A stretch of DNA of 8,539 bases from Anaerolineaceae bacterium (GCA_028699715.1 JAQVUC010000036.1:1-8539), one strand, 5' to 3'; counted from the stretch's first letter, positions 1 through 6,854 are shown. Program-made: numbers and translations. The notes: generated from the letters alone by a model not told the origin.

Positions 1-2
1 CG

Positions 3-929
3 GCTTGTACTGGTCTGCGAACCATGACCTCCAGCTCCAGCCCTGGTGTCAGCCTGATGCAAGAAGGCATTTCATACATTGCCGGCACAGAACTCCCCGC
101 GGTGATCGTGGATGTGGTTCGCGGCGGTCCAGGCTTGGGAAATATCGCTCCTTCTCAGTCTGATTACACTCAAATGGTACACGGTGGCGGTCATGGAGAA
201 TATCATGTGATTGTACTGGCACCCGCCTCTGTTCAGGAAGCCGTGGATTTGACTGGCTTGGCCTTTGACCTGGCAGAAAAATATCGCATGGTCGTTTGTT
301 TGCTCATGGATGGTTTCTTGGGTCAAATGATGGAACCGGTTGAGCTGCCATCTTTTGCTCCAGTAAATTATGATGCTCCCTCCTGGGCAGTTGGATCCAA
401 AAATAAAGACGATCGAGTTGTTCTTACCTCAATCAACATCAATCCTCCGGCACAGGAAATCTTTAATGTAAAAGTGATGACCAAATGGCAGGAAATTGAA
501 AAAGCTGAACCCCGCTACAAAGGTTACTACCTGGATGACGCAGAGTATGTGGTAGCTGGTTTTGGCACAGCCGGGCGTATCGCTTTGAGTGCTGTCCGGG
601 CTGCCCGTGAAAAGGGCATCAAAGTAGGTTTGTTGAGGCCAATCACAGTTTCTCCCTTCCCGGTAAAAGCACTGGATGAATTAGCTGACCGGGTCAAAGG
701 TTTTCTGGTGGTTGAGATGAACAATGGCCAAATGCTGGAAGATGTTCAGGCGGTCGTTGCCAAACGCGTTCCAGTCCATTTTTACGGACGAATGGGCGGA
801 ATGGTGCCCTACCCGGATGAAATCAGCTCTGCCATAAACGAGATGGTGGAAGGTGATCACGACGTAAACCAGGACGCGCGGGCTGTTTGGCTGGCCAAAA
901 TGCGTGACTTAGTAGGAACAGGAGAGTAG
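3..929 (+). CDS. vorB: 2-oxoacid:ferredoxin oxidoreductase, alpha subunit (VorB/KorA type), 5' partial
   Basis: This is the pyrimidine-binding half of the TPP-dependent 2-oxoacid:ferredoxin oxidoreductase, a cytoplasmic enzyme that converts a branched-chain 2-oxoacid or 2-oxoglutarate plus CoA to acyl-CoA, CO2 and reduced ferredoxin. The frame is open from base 3, and 308 residues are visible before the TAG. The text before the first ATG (ACTGLRT at bases 3-23) continues the family motif GARxMTSSSSPG, so the ATG at 24 is internal and roughly 60-70 N-terminal residues lie outside the window. Family hallmarks seen are TSSSSPG, SLMQEGISY, RGGPGLG near visible residue 45, and a C-terminal transketolase-like domain with VVEMNNGQM. 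The beta gene follows after two bases. Substrate cannot be fixed from sequence alone: VorB (branched-chain) and KorA (2-oxoglutarate) are closely related, so the symbol is tentative. Confidence 0.9.
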   Translation, partial: ACTGLRTMTSSSSPGVSLMQEGISYIAGTELPAVIVDVVRGGPGLGNIAPSQSDYTQMVHGGGHGEYHVIVLAPASVQEAVDLTGLAFDLAEKYRMVVCLLMDGFLGQMMEPVELPSFAPVNYDAPSWAVGSKNKDDRVVLTSININPPAQEIFNVKVMTKWQEIEKAEPRYKGYYLDDAEYVVAGFGTAGRIALSAVRAAREKGIKVGLLRPITVSPFPVKALDELADRVKGFLVVEMNNGQMLEDVQAVVAKRVPVHFYGRMGGMVPYPDEISSAINEMVEGDHDVNQDARAVWLAKMRDLVGTGE

Positions 930-931
930 TC

Positions 932-1711
932 ATGGTTGATTCAGACGTAAAAACAATCTACAAACGACCACTTGGTTTCACGGATGTTACCACCCACTAT
1001 TGCCCTGGATGTACACATGGCGTGGCTCATCGCTTGATTGCTGAAGTTTTGGAAGAAATGGGGGAGTTGGAAAATACGATCGGTGTTGCGCCGGTCGGAT
1101 GCTCCGTATTCGCCTACAACTATTTTGACATTGATTTTGTTGAAGCGGCTCACGGTCGTGCCCCGGCGATGGCAACCGGCATCAAACGCACCCTACCGAC
1201 CAAGACCGTCTTCACCTATCAAGGTGATGGCGATTTGGCTTCGATGGGTATGGGCGAAATTGTGGCAGCTGCCGCACGAGGAGAACAGATCACGGTGATT
1301 TTCATCAACAACACCAACTACGGCATGACCGGAGGACAAATGGCGCCAACCACGTTGCCAGGTCAGAAAACCAGTTCCTCCCCCTTAGGGCGGGACGTGG
1401 AAACGCAGGGTTACCCCAGCCGCACAGCTGAACTTTTGTCGGCTTTGGATGGAGCCTCTTATGTCGTGCGTCGCAGTCTGCACGATGCCCGAAGCATCAG
1501 AAATGCCAAAAAAGCCATCCGCACCGCATTTGAAGCGCAAAAGCGGGGGCTGGGTTTTTCGATGATCGAATTGCTTTCCACCTGTCCCACCAACTGGGGG
1601 CTCACGCCGGTGAAAGCTCGTGAGTGGTTGAGAGACTATATGATCCCACAGTATCCGATAGGCGATTTTCGCGTTTCTTCCGCCGTGGAAGATATGGCAA
1701 AAGGAGTGTAG
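932..1711 (+). CDS. vorA: 2-oxoacid:ferredoxin oxidoreductase, beta (TPP-binding) subunit
   Basis: This 259-residue protein is the catalytic TPP and iron-sulfur subunit of the Vor/Kor complex. The TPP signature is clear: GDGD at residues 98-101 followed by NNTNYGMTGGQ from 126. Four cysteines fit a [4Fe-4S] site: C24 and C27 in HYCPGCTHG, C57 in VGCSVF and C218 in STCPTNWG, the spacing known from 2-oxoglutarate and 2-oxoisovalerate ferredoxin oxidoreductases. Length is usual for the family. The start is supported by GGAGAG at 921-926, which lies in the last codons of the alpha gene. The alpha stop is two bases upstream and the gamma start three bases downstream, so the three genes are almost certainly co-transcribed and translationally coupled. 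Symbols vorA and korB are both used for such proteins; the substrate is unresolved. Confidence 0.93.
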   Translation: MVDSDVKTIYKRPLGFTDVTTHYCPGCTHGVAHRLIAEVLEEMGELENTIGVAPVGCSVFAYNYFDIDFVEAAHGRAPAMATGIKRTLPTKTVFTYQGDGDLASMGMGEIVAAAARGEQITVIFINNTNYGMTGGQMAPTTLPGQKTSSSPLGRDVETQGYPSRTAELLSALDGASYVVRRSLHDARSIRNAKKAIRTAFEAQKRGLGFSMIELLSTCPTNWGLTPVKAREWLRDYMIPQYPIGDFRVSSAVEDMAKGV

Positions 1712-1714
1712 CAA

Positions 1715-2254
1715 ATGCAATCAGAAATAATCATCTCTGGTTTTGGTGGACAAGGCACCCTCTACGCGGGTCAGGTTTATGCTTATGCCGCCATGGACGA
1801 AGGCAAACATGTCACCTGGATCCCGTCTTATGGGCCTGAAATGCGCGGTGGTACGGCAAACTGCTCTGTTGTGATCTCTGATGAAGAGATTGGCTCTCCC
1901 ACCACCTTGCACCCCCGGGCTGTGATTGCGCTCAACCTGCCCTCTCTGGATAAGTATGAACCTTTGGTTGCTCCTGGCGGCTATTTGATCGTTAATGAAT
2001 CGATGGTCAACCGCACCCCGACACGGACTGATATCCATGTTTTAATGATCCCAGCGAATGACATTGCCAGAGAACTCGGTAATGAGCGTGCCGCCAACAT
2101 GGTTTTGTTGGGAGCCCTGGAAGGCAATATGCAAGTACTCCCGGATGGTGCTTTGGAAAAAGCGCTTGAAGCTCACACTGCTGAAAGGTTGAAGAAATTC
2201 ATCGGCATGAATATTGAAGCGCTGCACAGGGGCGCGGAGTACAAAGCCGACTAA
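1715..2254 (+). CDS. vorC: 2-oxoacid:ferredoxin oxidoreductase, gamma subunit
   Basis: This 179-residue protein is the small gamma subunit that binds CoA in the 2-oxoacid:ferredoxin oxidoreductase complex. The N-terminus reads [16 protein letters not shown], the family's glycine-rich opening, and [15 protein letters not shown] follows at about residues 38-52, the most conserved block of the gamma domain. The rest is a typical alternating alpha/beta pattern ([32 protein letters not shown]). The start ATG has AAGGAG at 1701-1706 inside the end of the beta gene. The gene is the last of the operon: a strong hairpin with a T-run begins 17 bases after its stop. Assignment to the family is firm. The choice of VorC over KorC follows the alpha subunit and is tentative. 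Confidence 0.92.
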   Translation: MQSEIIISGFGGQGTLYAGQVYAYAAMDEGKHVTWIPSYGPEMRGGTANCSVVISDEEIGSPTTLHPRAVIALNLPSLDKYEPLVAPGGYLIVNESMVNRTPTRTDIHVLMIPANDIARELGNERAANMVLLGALEGNMQVLPDGALEKALEAHTAERLKKFIGMNIEALHRGAEYKAD

Positions 2255-2271
2255 ATAATCTTTTTACCAGC

Positions 2272-2309
2272 AACTGCCCGGTGCTAATCAACACTGGGTA
2301 GTTTTTTTT
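2272..2309 (+). terminator. Intrinsic terminator of the 2-oxoacid oxidoreductase operon
   Basis: A 12-bp stem pairs 2272-2283 (AACTGCCCGGTG) with 2292-2303 (CACTGGGTAGTT) through ten Watson-Crick and two G-T pairs. The loop is 8 bases and the stem runs directly into eight T residues at 2302-2309. It lies 17 bases after the gamma-subunit stop and just before the promoter of the next gene, so it cleanly separates the two transcription units. Confidence 0.9.
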
Positions 2310-2318
2310 ATCAACGGG

Positions 2319-2324
2319 TATAAT
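2319..2324 (+). promoter_or_regulatory. -10 element (TATAAT) of the PH-domain membrane protein gene
   Basis: A perfect TATAAT ends seven bases before the ATG at 2332. Transcription would therefore begin at about 2331-2332, at or one base before the start codon, giving a leaderless mRNA. There is no Shine-Dalgarno sequence before this ATG, which fits that reading. No good -35 box is visible at 16-18 bp spacing, because the region upstream is the preceding terminator. Confidence 0.6.
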
Positions 2325-2331
2325 TTTTGCA

Positions 2332-3213
2332 ATGCCAAGTGAATATTTTCCGCCTAAAAGAAAAAGTTTGATCTTAAACATCGTCATCGCGCTGCTTTTG
2401 ATTGGCGCTATTTTGTTCTTGTTGATCAGCGGCTCAATGACGGACCAAAATATCCTTGCCATTGTCCTGACCAGTTCGGGATTAGTCTTACTCCTGCCCC
2501 TTGCGCTGGCTGTTTATCGCATCTTTACCATATCCACAACCGTTTACAAACTTGGTCGTGATGCTTTGGAAATAACCTGGGGATTGAGGAGAGAGCTGCT
2601 TCCGATGGGGGAGCTTGAATGGGTCCATCCCGTCAGTGATTTTGAAACACCGCTGCCTTTGCCTTTTTCTCGTATTCGGGGTTCGTACTATGGCGAGACG
2701 ACGATCAAAGGGCTTGGGAAAACGATCTTTGCGGCTACAGAACCAGGACAGATGGTTTTGATCAAAAGGGAAAATGACTACCTGGTAATTTCTCCGGAAA
2801 ACGCGGCAAAATTCAGCCAAGCTTACCAACAGCTGACTCAGCTTGGCAGCCTCACAAGTGTTGAAGCTGAGTCTGAAAACTTGAGGATGCTCTGGCAGAG
2901 GGTGATGACTGACGCCTGGGCAAAAGCTTTGTTGTTCGCTGGTTTTTTTAGTTCAGCCATCCTGATTCTTACGTCAGTGGTAATCGTAGCTGTTCGGCCG
3001 CAGATCATCTGGGTCACTCTCGAAGTGGTACCCTCAGCCCGTTTGTTCCTCTTGGGCTTGATCGGCCTGTTCTTTGGCATCTTCAATACACTTTATGGTC
3101 TCCTGCTTTACTTGCAGGAAAGAATGGACCGGAAATTGGTCTATCTATTGTGGGCTTGGTCAATTTTTATCAATTCGATCCTGCTATTCGCGATGATTTC
3201 TATGAGCTTCTGA
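2332..3213 (+). CDS. Multi-pass membrane protein with a central PH-like domain
   Basis: I do not recognise a named family for this 293-residue protein. Two hydrophobic helices at about 12-33 and 41-65 follow a basic N-terminus (PPKRKS). Residues about 69-170 form a soluble beta-rich segment resembling bacterial PH domains found in membrane proteins: TTVYKLGRDALEITWGLRRE, then LPMGELEWVHPV and IKRENDYLVISPENAAKFSQAYQQ, the last matching the usual closing helix. Three more membrane helices follow at about 197-221, 238-261 and 269-291. The basic N-terminus and the even number of helices before it suggest that the PH-like part faces the cytoplasm. The ATG has no ribosome binding site and sits seven bases after TATAAT, so the gene looks leaderless and monocistronic. 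Function is unknown. The PH assignment rests on pattern only. Confidence 0.72.
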   Translation: MPSEYFPPKRKSLILNIVIALLLIGAILFLLISGSMTDQNILAIVLTSSGLVLLLPLALAVYRIFTISTTVYKLGRDALEITWGLRRELLPMGELEWVHPVSDFETPLPLPFSRIRGSYYGETTIKGLGKTIFAATEPGQMVLIKRENDYLVISPENAAKFSQAYQQLTQLGSLTSVEAESENLRMLWQRVMTDAWAKALLFAGFFSSAILILTSVVIVAVRPQIIWVTLEVVPSARLFLLGLIGLFFGIFNTLYGLLLYLQERMDRKLVYLLWAWSIFINSILLFAMISMSF

Positions 3214-3259
3214 CTATGTCCGCTAAATGTGTGGAAAGCAATTCAAAAGTCAAGCCCTA

Positions 3260-3268
3260 TGCTATAAT
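3260..3268 (+). promoter_or_regulatory. Extended -10 promoter (TGCTATAAT) of the LCP/SLT gene pair
   Basis: TATAAT at 3263-3268 is preceded by TGC, making an extended -10 element, which can work without a good -35; none is evident upstream. The expected start of transcription is about 3275, leaving a leader of roughly 35 bases before the ATG at 3310. The element lies in the 96-base gap after the membrane protein gene, where no terminator is visible. Confidence 0.6.
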
Positions 3269-3276
3269 CAGTATCC

Positions 3277-3302
3277 TGACGGAGTGTCGATTCACGCCGT
3301 TA
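3277..3302 (+). promoter_or_regulatory. 5'-leader hairpin upstream of the LCP-like gene
   Basis: TGACGGAGTG at 3277-3286 pairs with CACGCCGTTA at 3293-3302 around a 6-base loop (TCGATT). The stem has eight Watson-Crick pairs, one G-T pair and one A/G mismatch. It begins almost at the predicted transcript start (about 3275) and hides the only GGAG in the leader, which is in any case about 25 bases from the ATG. It may protect the mRNA 5' end or influence translation. No T-run follows, so it is not a terminator. Confidence 0.4.
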
Positions 3303-3309
3303 AAATGCT

Positions 3310-4653
3310 ATGGAAACTAAGCGCACCTTACCAACCAAGCTGACCAGGTGGATATCGTATGGATTGGTTCTTTTTGCGGGTATTTTGATTTTTGCGGGTT
3401 GCGGTAATTCGGGCAGACCTTCTGATGAAGAGGTTAGCGGCTCTCCTTTAAAAATCGAAATTCCAACACAAACTTCGGTCATTAACCCGGCTGTAGAGCA
3501 AACTGAAGCTCCCTGGCCTGTTTTTGAGGTCACCAAGGATATTCAACCGACTGAAGTTCCCTCCCAGACAGCCCGGGTGACCTTGCCGGAAGGCACAACG
3601 GTGTGGCTTCTTTTAGGGGCGGAAGGCGAATTGCCTTCCAGAGGGCGAACCCAAGCCATCCATTTACTGCTGGTCAACGAAAGATTATCAAAAGCTAGTG
3701 TGATCTCGATTCCCGGCACGACCTTTCTGTACCTACCGGGTCAGGGAATGGGCAGGATCAACACTGCTTATCCGCTTGGGGGCATCCAGCTTGTGTATGA
3801 CACGCTCATATACAACTTTGGTCTCAGACCGGATCATTATGTGGTTGCCCACGAAACAGAATTTGCCTGGCTGGTTGATGATCTGGGAGGTCTGGAAGTC
3901 AGCGTTTTGATTTCAATCCGTGACGACTGCGGTGGTTTACCAGCCGGTCTGCATAGCATGGATGGAAATAAGACCTTGTGTTATGTCTCTTATCAATCAG
4001 ATGATGAGATCAATCGCACAAGGAGACAGCAGCAAGTGCTGCGTTTGCTCTTTACCAAATTAGTGCAACGAGGAAGGTTGGTCAAACTGCCGCTTTTGTA
4101 CGAGTCTTACGACCAAAACCTGGACACGGATGTGGGTTTGATGGAGCTTTTCACAAGGATCCCTCTGGCATTGCGATTGGGTGATCCGGACCGTGTCAAA
4201 TATTTTGTTTTGGGCTGGGAAGAACTGGAACTTTGGGAGTTGCCAGGTCTGACGAAAACAATAGTCTTGCTGCCGAGACCCGGAAAAATCGAGCAACTCG
4301 TCAACCAGGCCGTGGACACGATAAGGGAGCCATCAGCTTTGAATGAAGTCGTTCTGACCTACGAGGCTCAATTGACCGAAGTGGTTGGACTCACCCATAC
4401 GGCCGAAGCTGGTTTGACCAAGGTTGCAATGCCCACCAGAACACCAACACCGGGGGTTACCCAACAACCTACTGCTACCAGTGTGACAGCGACCTATACT
4501 CTACAACCAACGGATGGGACTCCGCTGCCAAGCCAAACAAAAACTCCAACAGGTCAGCCCAGTCAAACTCCGTTGCCAAGCCCCACCAGTGGAGAACCTT
4601 ATCCGGTTCCAACCGTCGTTTTTGACACTCCTACGCAGCAACCTTATCCCTAA
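3310..4653 (+). CDS. LCP (LytR-CpsA-Psr) family lipoprotein with altered active-site residues
   Basis: The 447-residue product has a signal sequence (KLTRWISYGLVLFAGILIFAGC) with a probable lipobox cysteine at C31, then a linker and an LCP fold at about 97-250. LCP enzymes transfer undecaprenyl-pyrophosphate-linked glycopolymers to the cell wall. Recognisable blocks are VISIPGTTFLYLP (131-143), INTAYPLGG (150-158), LVDDLGG (188-194) and NRTRRQQQVL (235-244). By eye many usual ligand positions have changed: GSD is GAE (E105), R-x-D is R-T-Q (Q115), SIPRDT is SIPGTT (G136, T137), and the YxRxR pair is S227/Q229. R113, N151, R236, R239 and Q240 remain. Residues 375-447 are a Pro/Thr-rich tail ending QPYP. 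An in-frame TAA at 3301 limits the start to ATG 3310; no normal ribosome binding site precedes it. The next gene starts 19 bases downstream. Confidence 0.83.
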   Translation: METKRTLPTKLTRWISYGLVLFAGILIFAGCGNSGRPSDEEVSGSPLKIEIPTQTSVINPAVEQTEAPWPVFEVTKDIQPTEVPSQTARVTLPEGTTVWLLLGAEGELPSRGRTQAIHLLLVNERLSKASVISIPGTTFLYLPGQGMGRINTAYPLGGIQLVYDTLIYNFGLRPDHYVVAHETEFAWLVDDLGGLEVSVLISIRDDCGGLPAGLHSMDGNKTLCYVSYQSDDEINRTRRQQQVLRLLFTKLVQRGRLVKLPLLYESYDQNLDTDVGLMELFTRIPLALRLGDPDRVKYFVLGWEELELWELPGLTKTIVLLPRPGKIEQLVNQAVDTIREPSALNEVVLTYEAQLTEVVGLTHTAEAGLTKVAMPTRTPTPGVTQQPTATSVTATYTLQPTDGTPLPSQTKTPTGQPSQTPLPSPTSGEPYPVPTVVFDTPTQQPYP

Positions 4654-4672
4654 GGTGGCGTGAGAAAAATAA

Positions 4673-6457
4673 ATGGAAAACAAACAGAAAAAATTCAATA
4701 GCATCACAAGGATCATCTCGGTCTTTGTTCTCTTGCTGAGTATTTTCAGTTTTAATTCCGCTGAATCCTACACCACGCTTTTTTCCGAATACAAGCGCAC
4801 GATAAAAATTGAAACCGACTATACACTTTACGAGTGGTGGCTGCTCTCCTGGAAAACTTCTGAAGTCGTTTGCCAGGTTTACACGGAACACGAATCCTGG
4901 CCGGATAATAGCGAAATTCTGTATTACTGTGGGTCAAGCATCCAGAAACAATGGTCGGATACAAAAGCTTGTGAATATGAGATGAACAACACGGACCCTG
5001 AAGAATGTAAGGGCTTATACCTGCATCTTGCTGGCATCACCCCCATGAGCCGGCAGGTGGAAGTCAACTTACCGACACCAGAGGTTTATCTCTCGATCAC
5101 CGGTTGCAACAAAGAGCCAGGACAGAGCAATTGCACCAGCCTACCCTATCTGCGTTTTCAGGCCTATGAACCGCTGCCTAACGAAACCATTATCCAAATC
5201 CTTGGCCGGGTGAATGACAAAGGCTTCAGCTGCCCGGGTGGAATTTGCGACTTACCCCTGACGCCCACCGGCACAGAAGGGATCAAAGTTGAATTCTGGG
5301 CTGAGTCCAGCTACGGCGATTCCAGCGACTACTATACCGCCCAAATCCGGGTTATTCCCTGGGGGGACTTTGCCAATCCTGATGCTAACTCTGTAGACCA
5401 GCCAACCTATTATGTGGATGTGCTCAGTTCTCAATGGCTGGGTGAAGGGCGCTCAACCTGTTCTGAACTATGGCAGTCTTTTCTGCCGATTGACGGGCCA
5501 CCTTCCTGGCTGCGGACGCCTGCTCTTGCAGAAGAACTCGAAACCGACAAAGAATATTACCTTCTGGCTGGTATGCTGATCAAGCAGGGACTGGTGGACG
5601 CTGAAGATTGTCTGAATGGTGGCTTGGAGGAAAATGGAGCGGCCAATGTTTGCGGCATGGAGGCAGCTCAACCTATCGTGGATGAATGGCAAAATCAGTT
5701 CAATGCCGAGATCATCCAGGTGGCGAATGAAACAGGCATCCCCGCCCAACTGATGAAAAATATCTTCAGCCGGGAAAGCCAGTTTTGGCCCGGGATTTAT
5801 GAAAAAGTAAATGAGGCTGGATTGGGGCACCTGAGCGAAGTGGGCGCTGACGCGGTATTGCTCTGGAACCCAAGTTTTTACACACAATTTTGCCCCCTGA
5901 TCCTCACTGAAGAAACCTGCCAAAGGGGTTTTGGCAACCTGGATCAGGATCAACAGGAAATGCTTAGAGGCGCTCTGGTGCAAAAAGTAAACGCTGCCTG
6001 CCCCGATTGTCCGGTCGGAATAGATTTGACCCAGGCGAACTTCAGCATCAGCATTTTTGCCCGCAGCCTGCTGGCTAATTGTGAACAGGTCCGCCAGATT
6101 GTTTACAACAACACCGGCAAACAAGCAGGCCAGGTCATCAAATACGAAGATTTGTGGAAATTTGCTTTGCTGAATTACACCAGCGGTGCTGGTTGCCTTG
6201 GCAACGCTCTGCAGCGCACGATCAATAACGGCAATGTATTGACTTGGGATAATGTTTCTTACAATCTTGAGGAAGGATGCCGGACTGGTATCGATTATGT
6301 TGATGAGGTTTCAAGCATGCCAGTAGAGGAAGGCATAAACCTGGAAGATTTGCTTGTGGAACCAACGCCTGTGGTGCCAATTGCGCCAACGCCGACCCCC
6401 ATAAACGTTATCTACCCGACGCCAACCCCCTATCGCACCGCGACACCTTATCCATAA
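4673..6457 (+). CDS. Secreted cysteine-rich protein with a C-terminal lysozyme/SLT-like domain
   Basis: This 594-residue protein has a signal peptide (basic start, hydrophobic 14-27, likely cleavage near A30). Residues about 31-320 are an unrecognised, probably beta-rich region, part of which (about 165-230) looks Ig-like. Residues about 335-545 resemble a lytic transglycosylase (SLT) domain: helix VANETGIPAQLMKNIFSRES with candidate catalytic E368, GLGH at 383-386 where SLT proteins usually have GLMQ, and NYTSGAGCLGNA at 501-512 in place of the AYNAG motif. There are 18 cysteines, an even number, suggesting disulfides outside the cytoplasm. Residues 564-594 form a Pro/Thr tail ending TPYP. 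An in-frame TAA at 4670 fixes the start at 4673. AAGGTGG at 4652-4658 overlaps the upstream stop but is 14 bases away, longer than usual. It is probably an operon with the LCP gene and would cleave or bind peptidoglycan. Confidence 0.75.
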   Translation: MENKQKKFNSITRIISVFVLLLSIFSFNSAESYTTLFSEYKRTIKIETDYTLYEWWLLSWKTSEVVCQVYTEHESWPDNSEILYYCGSSIQKQWSDTKACEYEMNNTDPEECKGLYLHLAGITPMSRQVEVNLPTPEVYLSITGCNKEPGQSNCTSLPYLRFQAYEPLPNETIIQILGRVNDKGFSCPGGICDLPLTPTGTEGIKVEFWAESSYGDSSDYYTAQIRVIPWGDFANPDANSVDQPTYYVDVLSSQWLGEGRSTCSELWQSFLPIDGPPSWLRTPALAEELETDKEYYLLAGMLIKQGLVDAEDCLNGGLEENGAANVCGMEAAQPIVDEWQNQFNAEIIQVANETGIPAQLMKNIFSRESQFWPGIYEKVNEAGLGHLSEVGADAVLLWNPSFYTQFCPLILTEETCQRGFGNLDQDQQEMLRGALVQKVNAACPDCPVGIDLTQANFSISIFARSLLANCEQVRQIVYNNTGKQAGQVIKYEDLWKFALLNYTSGAGCLGNALQRTINNGNVLTWDNVSYNLEEGCRTGIDYVDEVSSMPVEEGINLEDLLVEPTPVVPIAPTPTPINVIYPTPTPYRTATPYP

Positions 6458-6497
6458 TCAGTCCTGGTAGACAGAGTCCCCCTTTTATTTTGATGGT

Positions 6498-6713
6498 TTA
6501 GGCTTTTCCTGAGCGCAGAAGTTCCAGTTCAGTTTCCAGTTCAAGGCGTTTTTCAACACCAGCTTGCTGGATCTCATTTTGAAAGTTGTTGATGTAGTCC
6601 TCAAATTTGGCCTTCAGTTCTTCACCAGAATAAGGGGTCAATAACAAAACCAAAGCGCTTCCAAATACACCGCCGATGATCGCGCCTGTTAACCAACTAA
6701 AAGATTTTCCCAT
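6498..6713 (-). CDS. YtxH-type small membrane protein
   Basis: This 71-residue protein begins MGKSFSWLTGAIIGGVFGSA. It has one glycine-rich membrane helix at about 7-26 with the family's LLTPYSGEELK turn right after it, then a charged, probably coiled-coil tail (about 30-71). That is the YtxH/gas-vesicle-like layout; these proteins are often stress-related, but their molecular role is unknown. An in-frame ATG four codons earlier (6725) would add MENA. The downstream ATG is preferred because GGAG lies six bases before it, inside those first codons, whereas the upstream ATG has no ribosome binding site. The gene is convergent with the SLT-like gene, with a 40-base gap and no clear terminator between them. 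It has its own promoter. Confidence 0.8.
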   Translation of the reverse strand: MGKSFSWLTGAIIGGVFGSALVLLLTPYSGEELKAKFEDYINNFQNEIQQAGVEKRLELETELELLRSGKA

Positions 6714-6740
6714 AGCATTCTCCATTTCTTTGTTATTGAT

Positions 6741-6768
6741 ATTATAAAAGCTATTCTCTAAAATTCAA
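6741..6768 (-). promoter_or_regulatory. Promoter of the YtxH-type gene
   Basis: On the minus strand TTGAAT (6768-6763) and a perfect TATAAT (6746-6741) are separated by 16 bp. The -35 matches the consensus at four of six positions. Transcription would start near 6734, about 20 bases before the preferred ATG at 6713. Confidence 0.65.
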
Positions 6769-6807
6769 AAAAGTGTGAAATTTTGGGACCCATCTGCTCA
6801 CTATTGC

Positions 6808-6831
6808 CAAAATTAGTCAACTTTAATTTTG
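6808..6831 (-). repeat. AT-rich inverted repeat downstream of the nucleotidyltransferase gene
   Basis: CAAAATTA at 6808-6815 and TAATTTTG at 6824-6831 form a perfect 8-bp stem with an 8-base loop. It lies about 24-47 bases after the stop of the minus-strand nucleotidyltransferase gene. No T-run follows on either strand, so a terminator is not supported; it could be a weak 3'-end hairpin or a protein-binding palindrome. The rest of the gap at 6714-6854 is AT-rich and holds the YtxH promoter. Confidence 0.35.
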
Positions 6832-6854
6832 TTGATAGATTCGTTTTTGCTTTT

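Noticed and set aside
24..929. A complete alpha-subunit gene starting at ATG 24
   Set aside because: In-frame residues before this ATG continue the family motif, so the gene starts outside the window.
4429..4653. A tandem DNA repeat in the tail of the LCP-like gene
   Set aside because: The Pro/Thr codons are irregular and no unit repeats exactly; it is low-complexity protein sequence, not a tandem DNA repeat.
5468..6124. A 218-codon open frame on the minus strand
   Set aside because: It lies wholly inside the SLT-like gene, has no ribosome binding site or recognisable domain, and the plus-strand frame has a signal peptide and family motifs.
6458..6497. A bidirectional terminator between the convergent SLT-like and YtxH genes
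   Set aside because: There is a C-run followed by T-rich sequence, but no stem longer than three or four pairs could be drawn.
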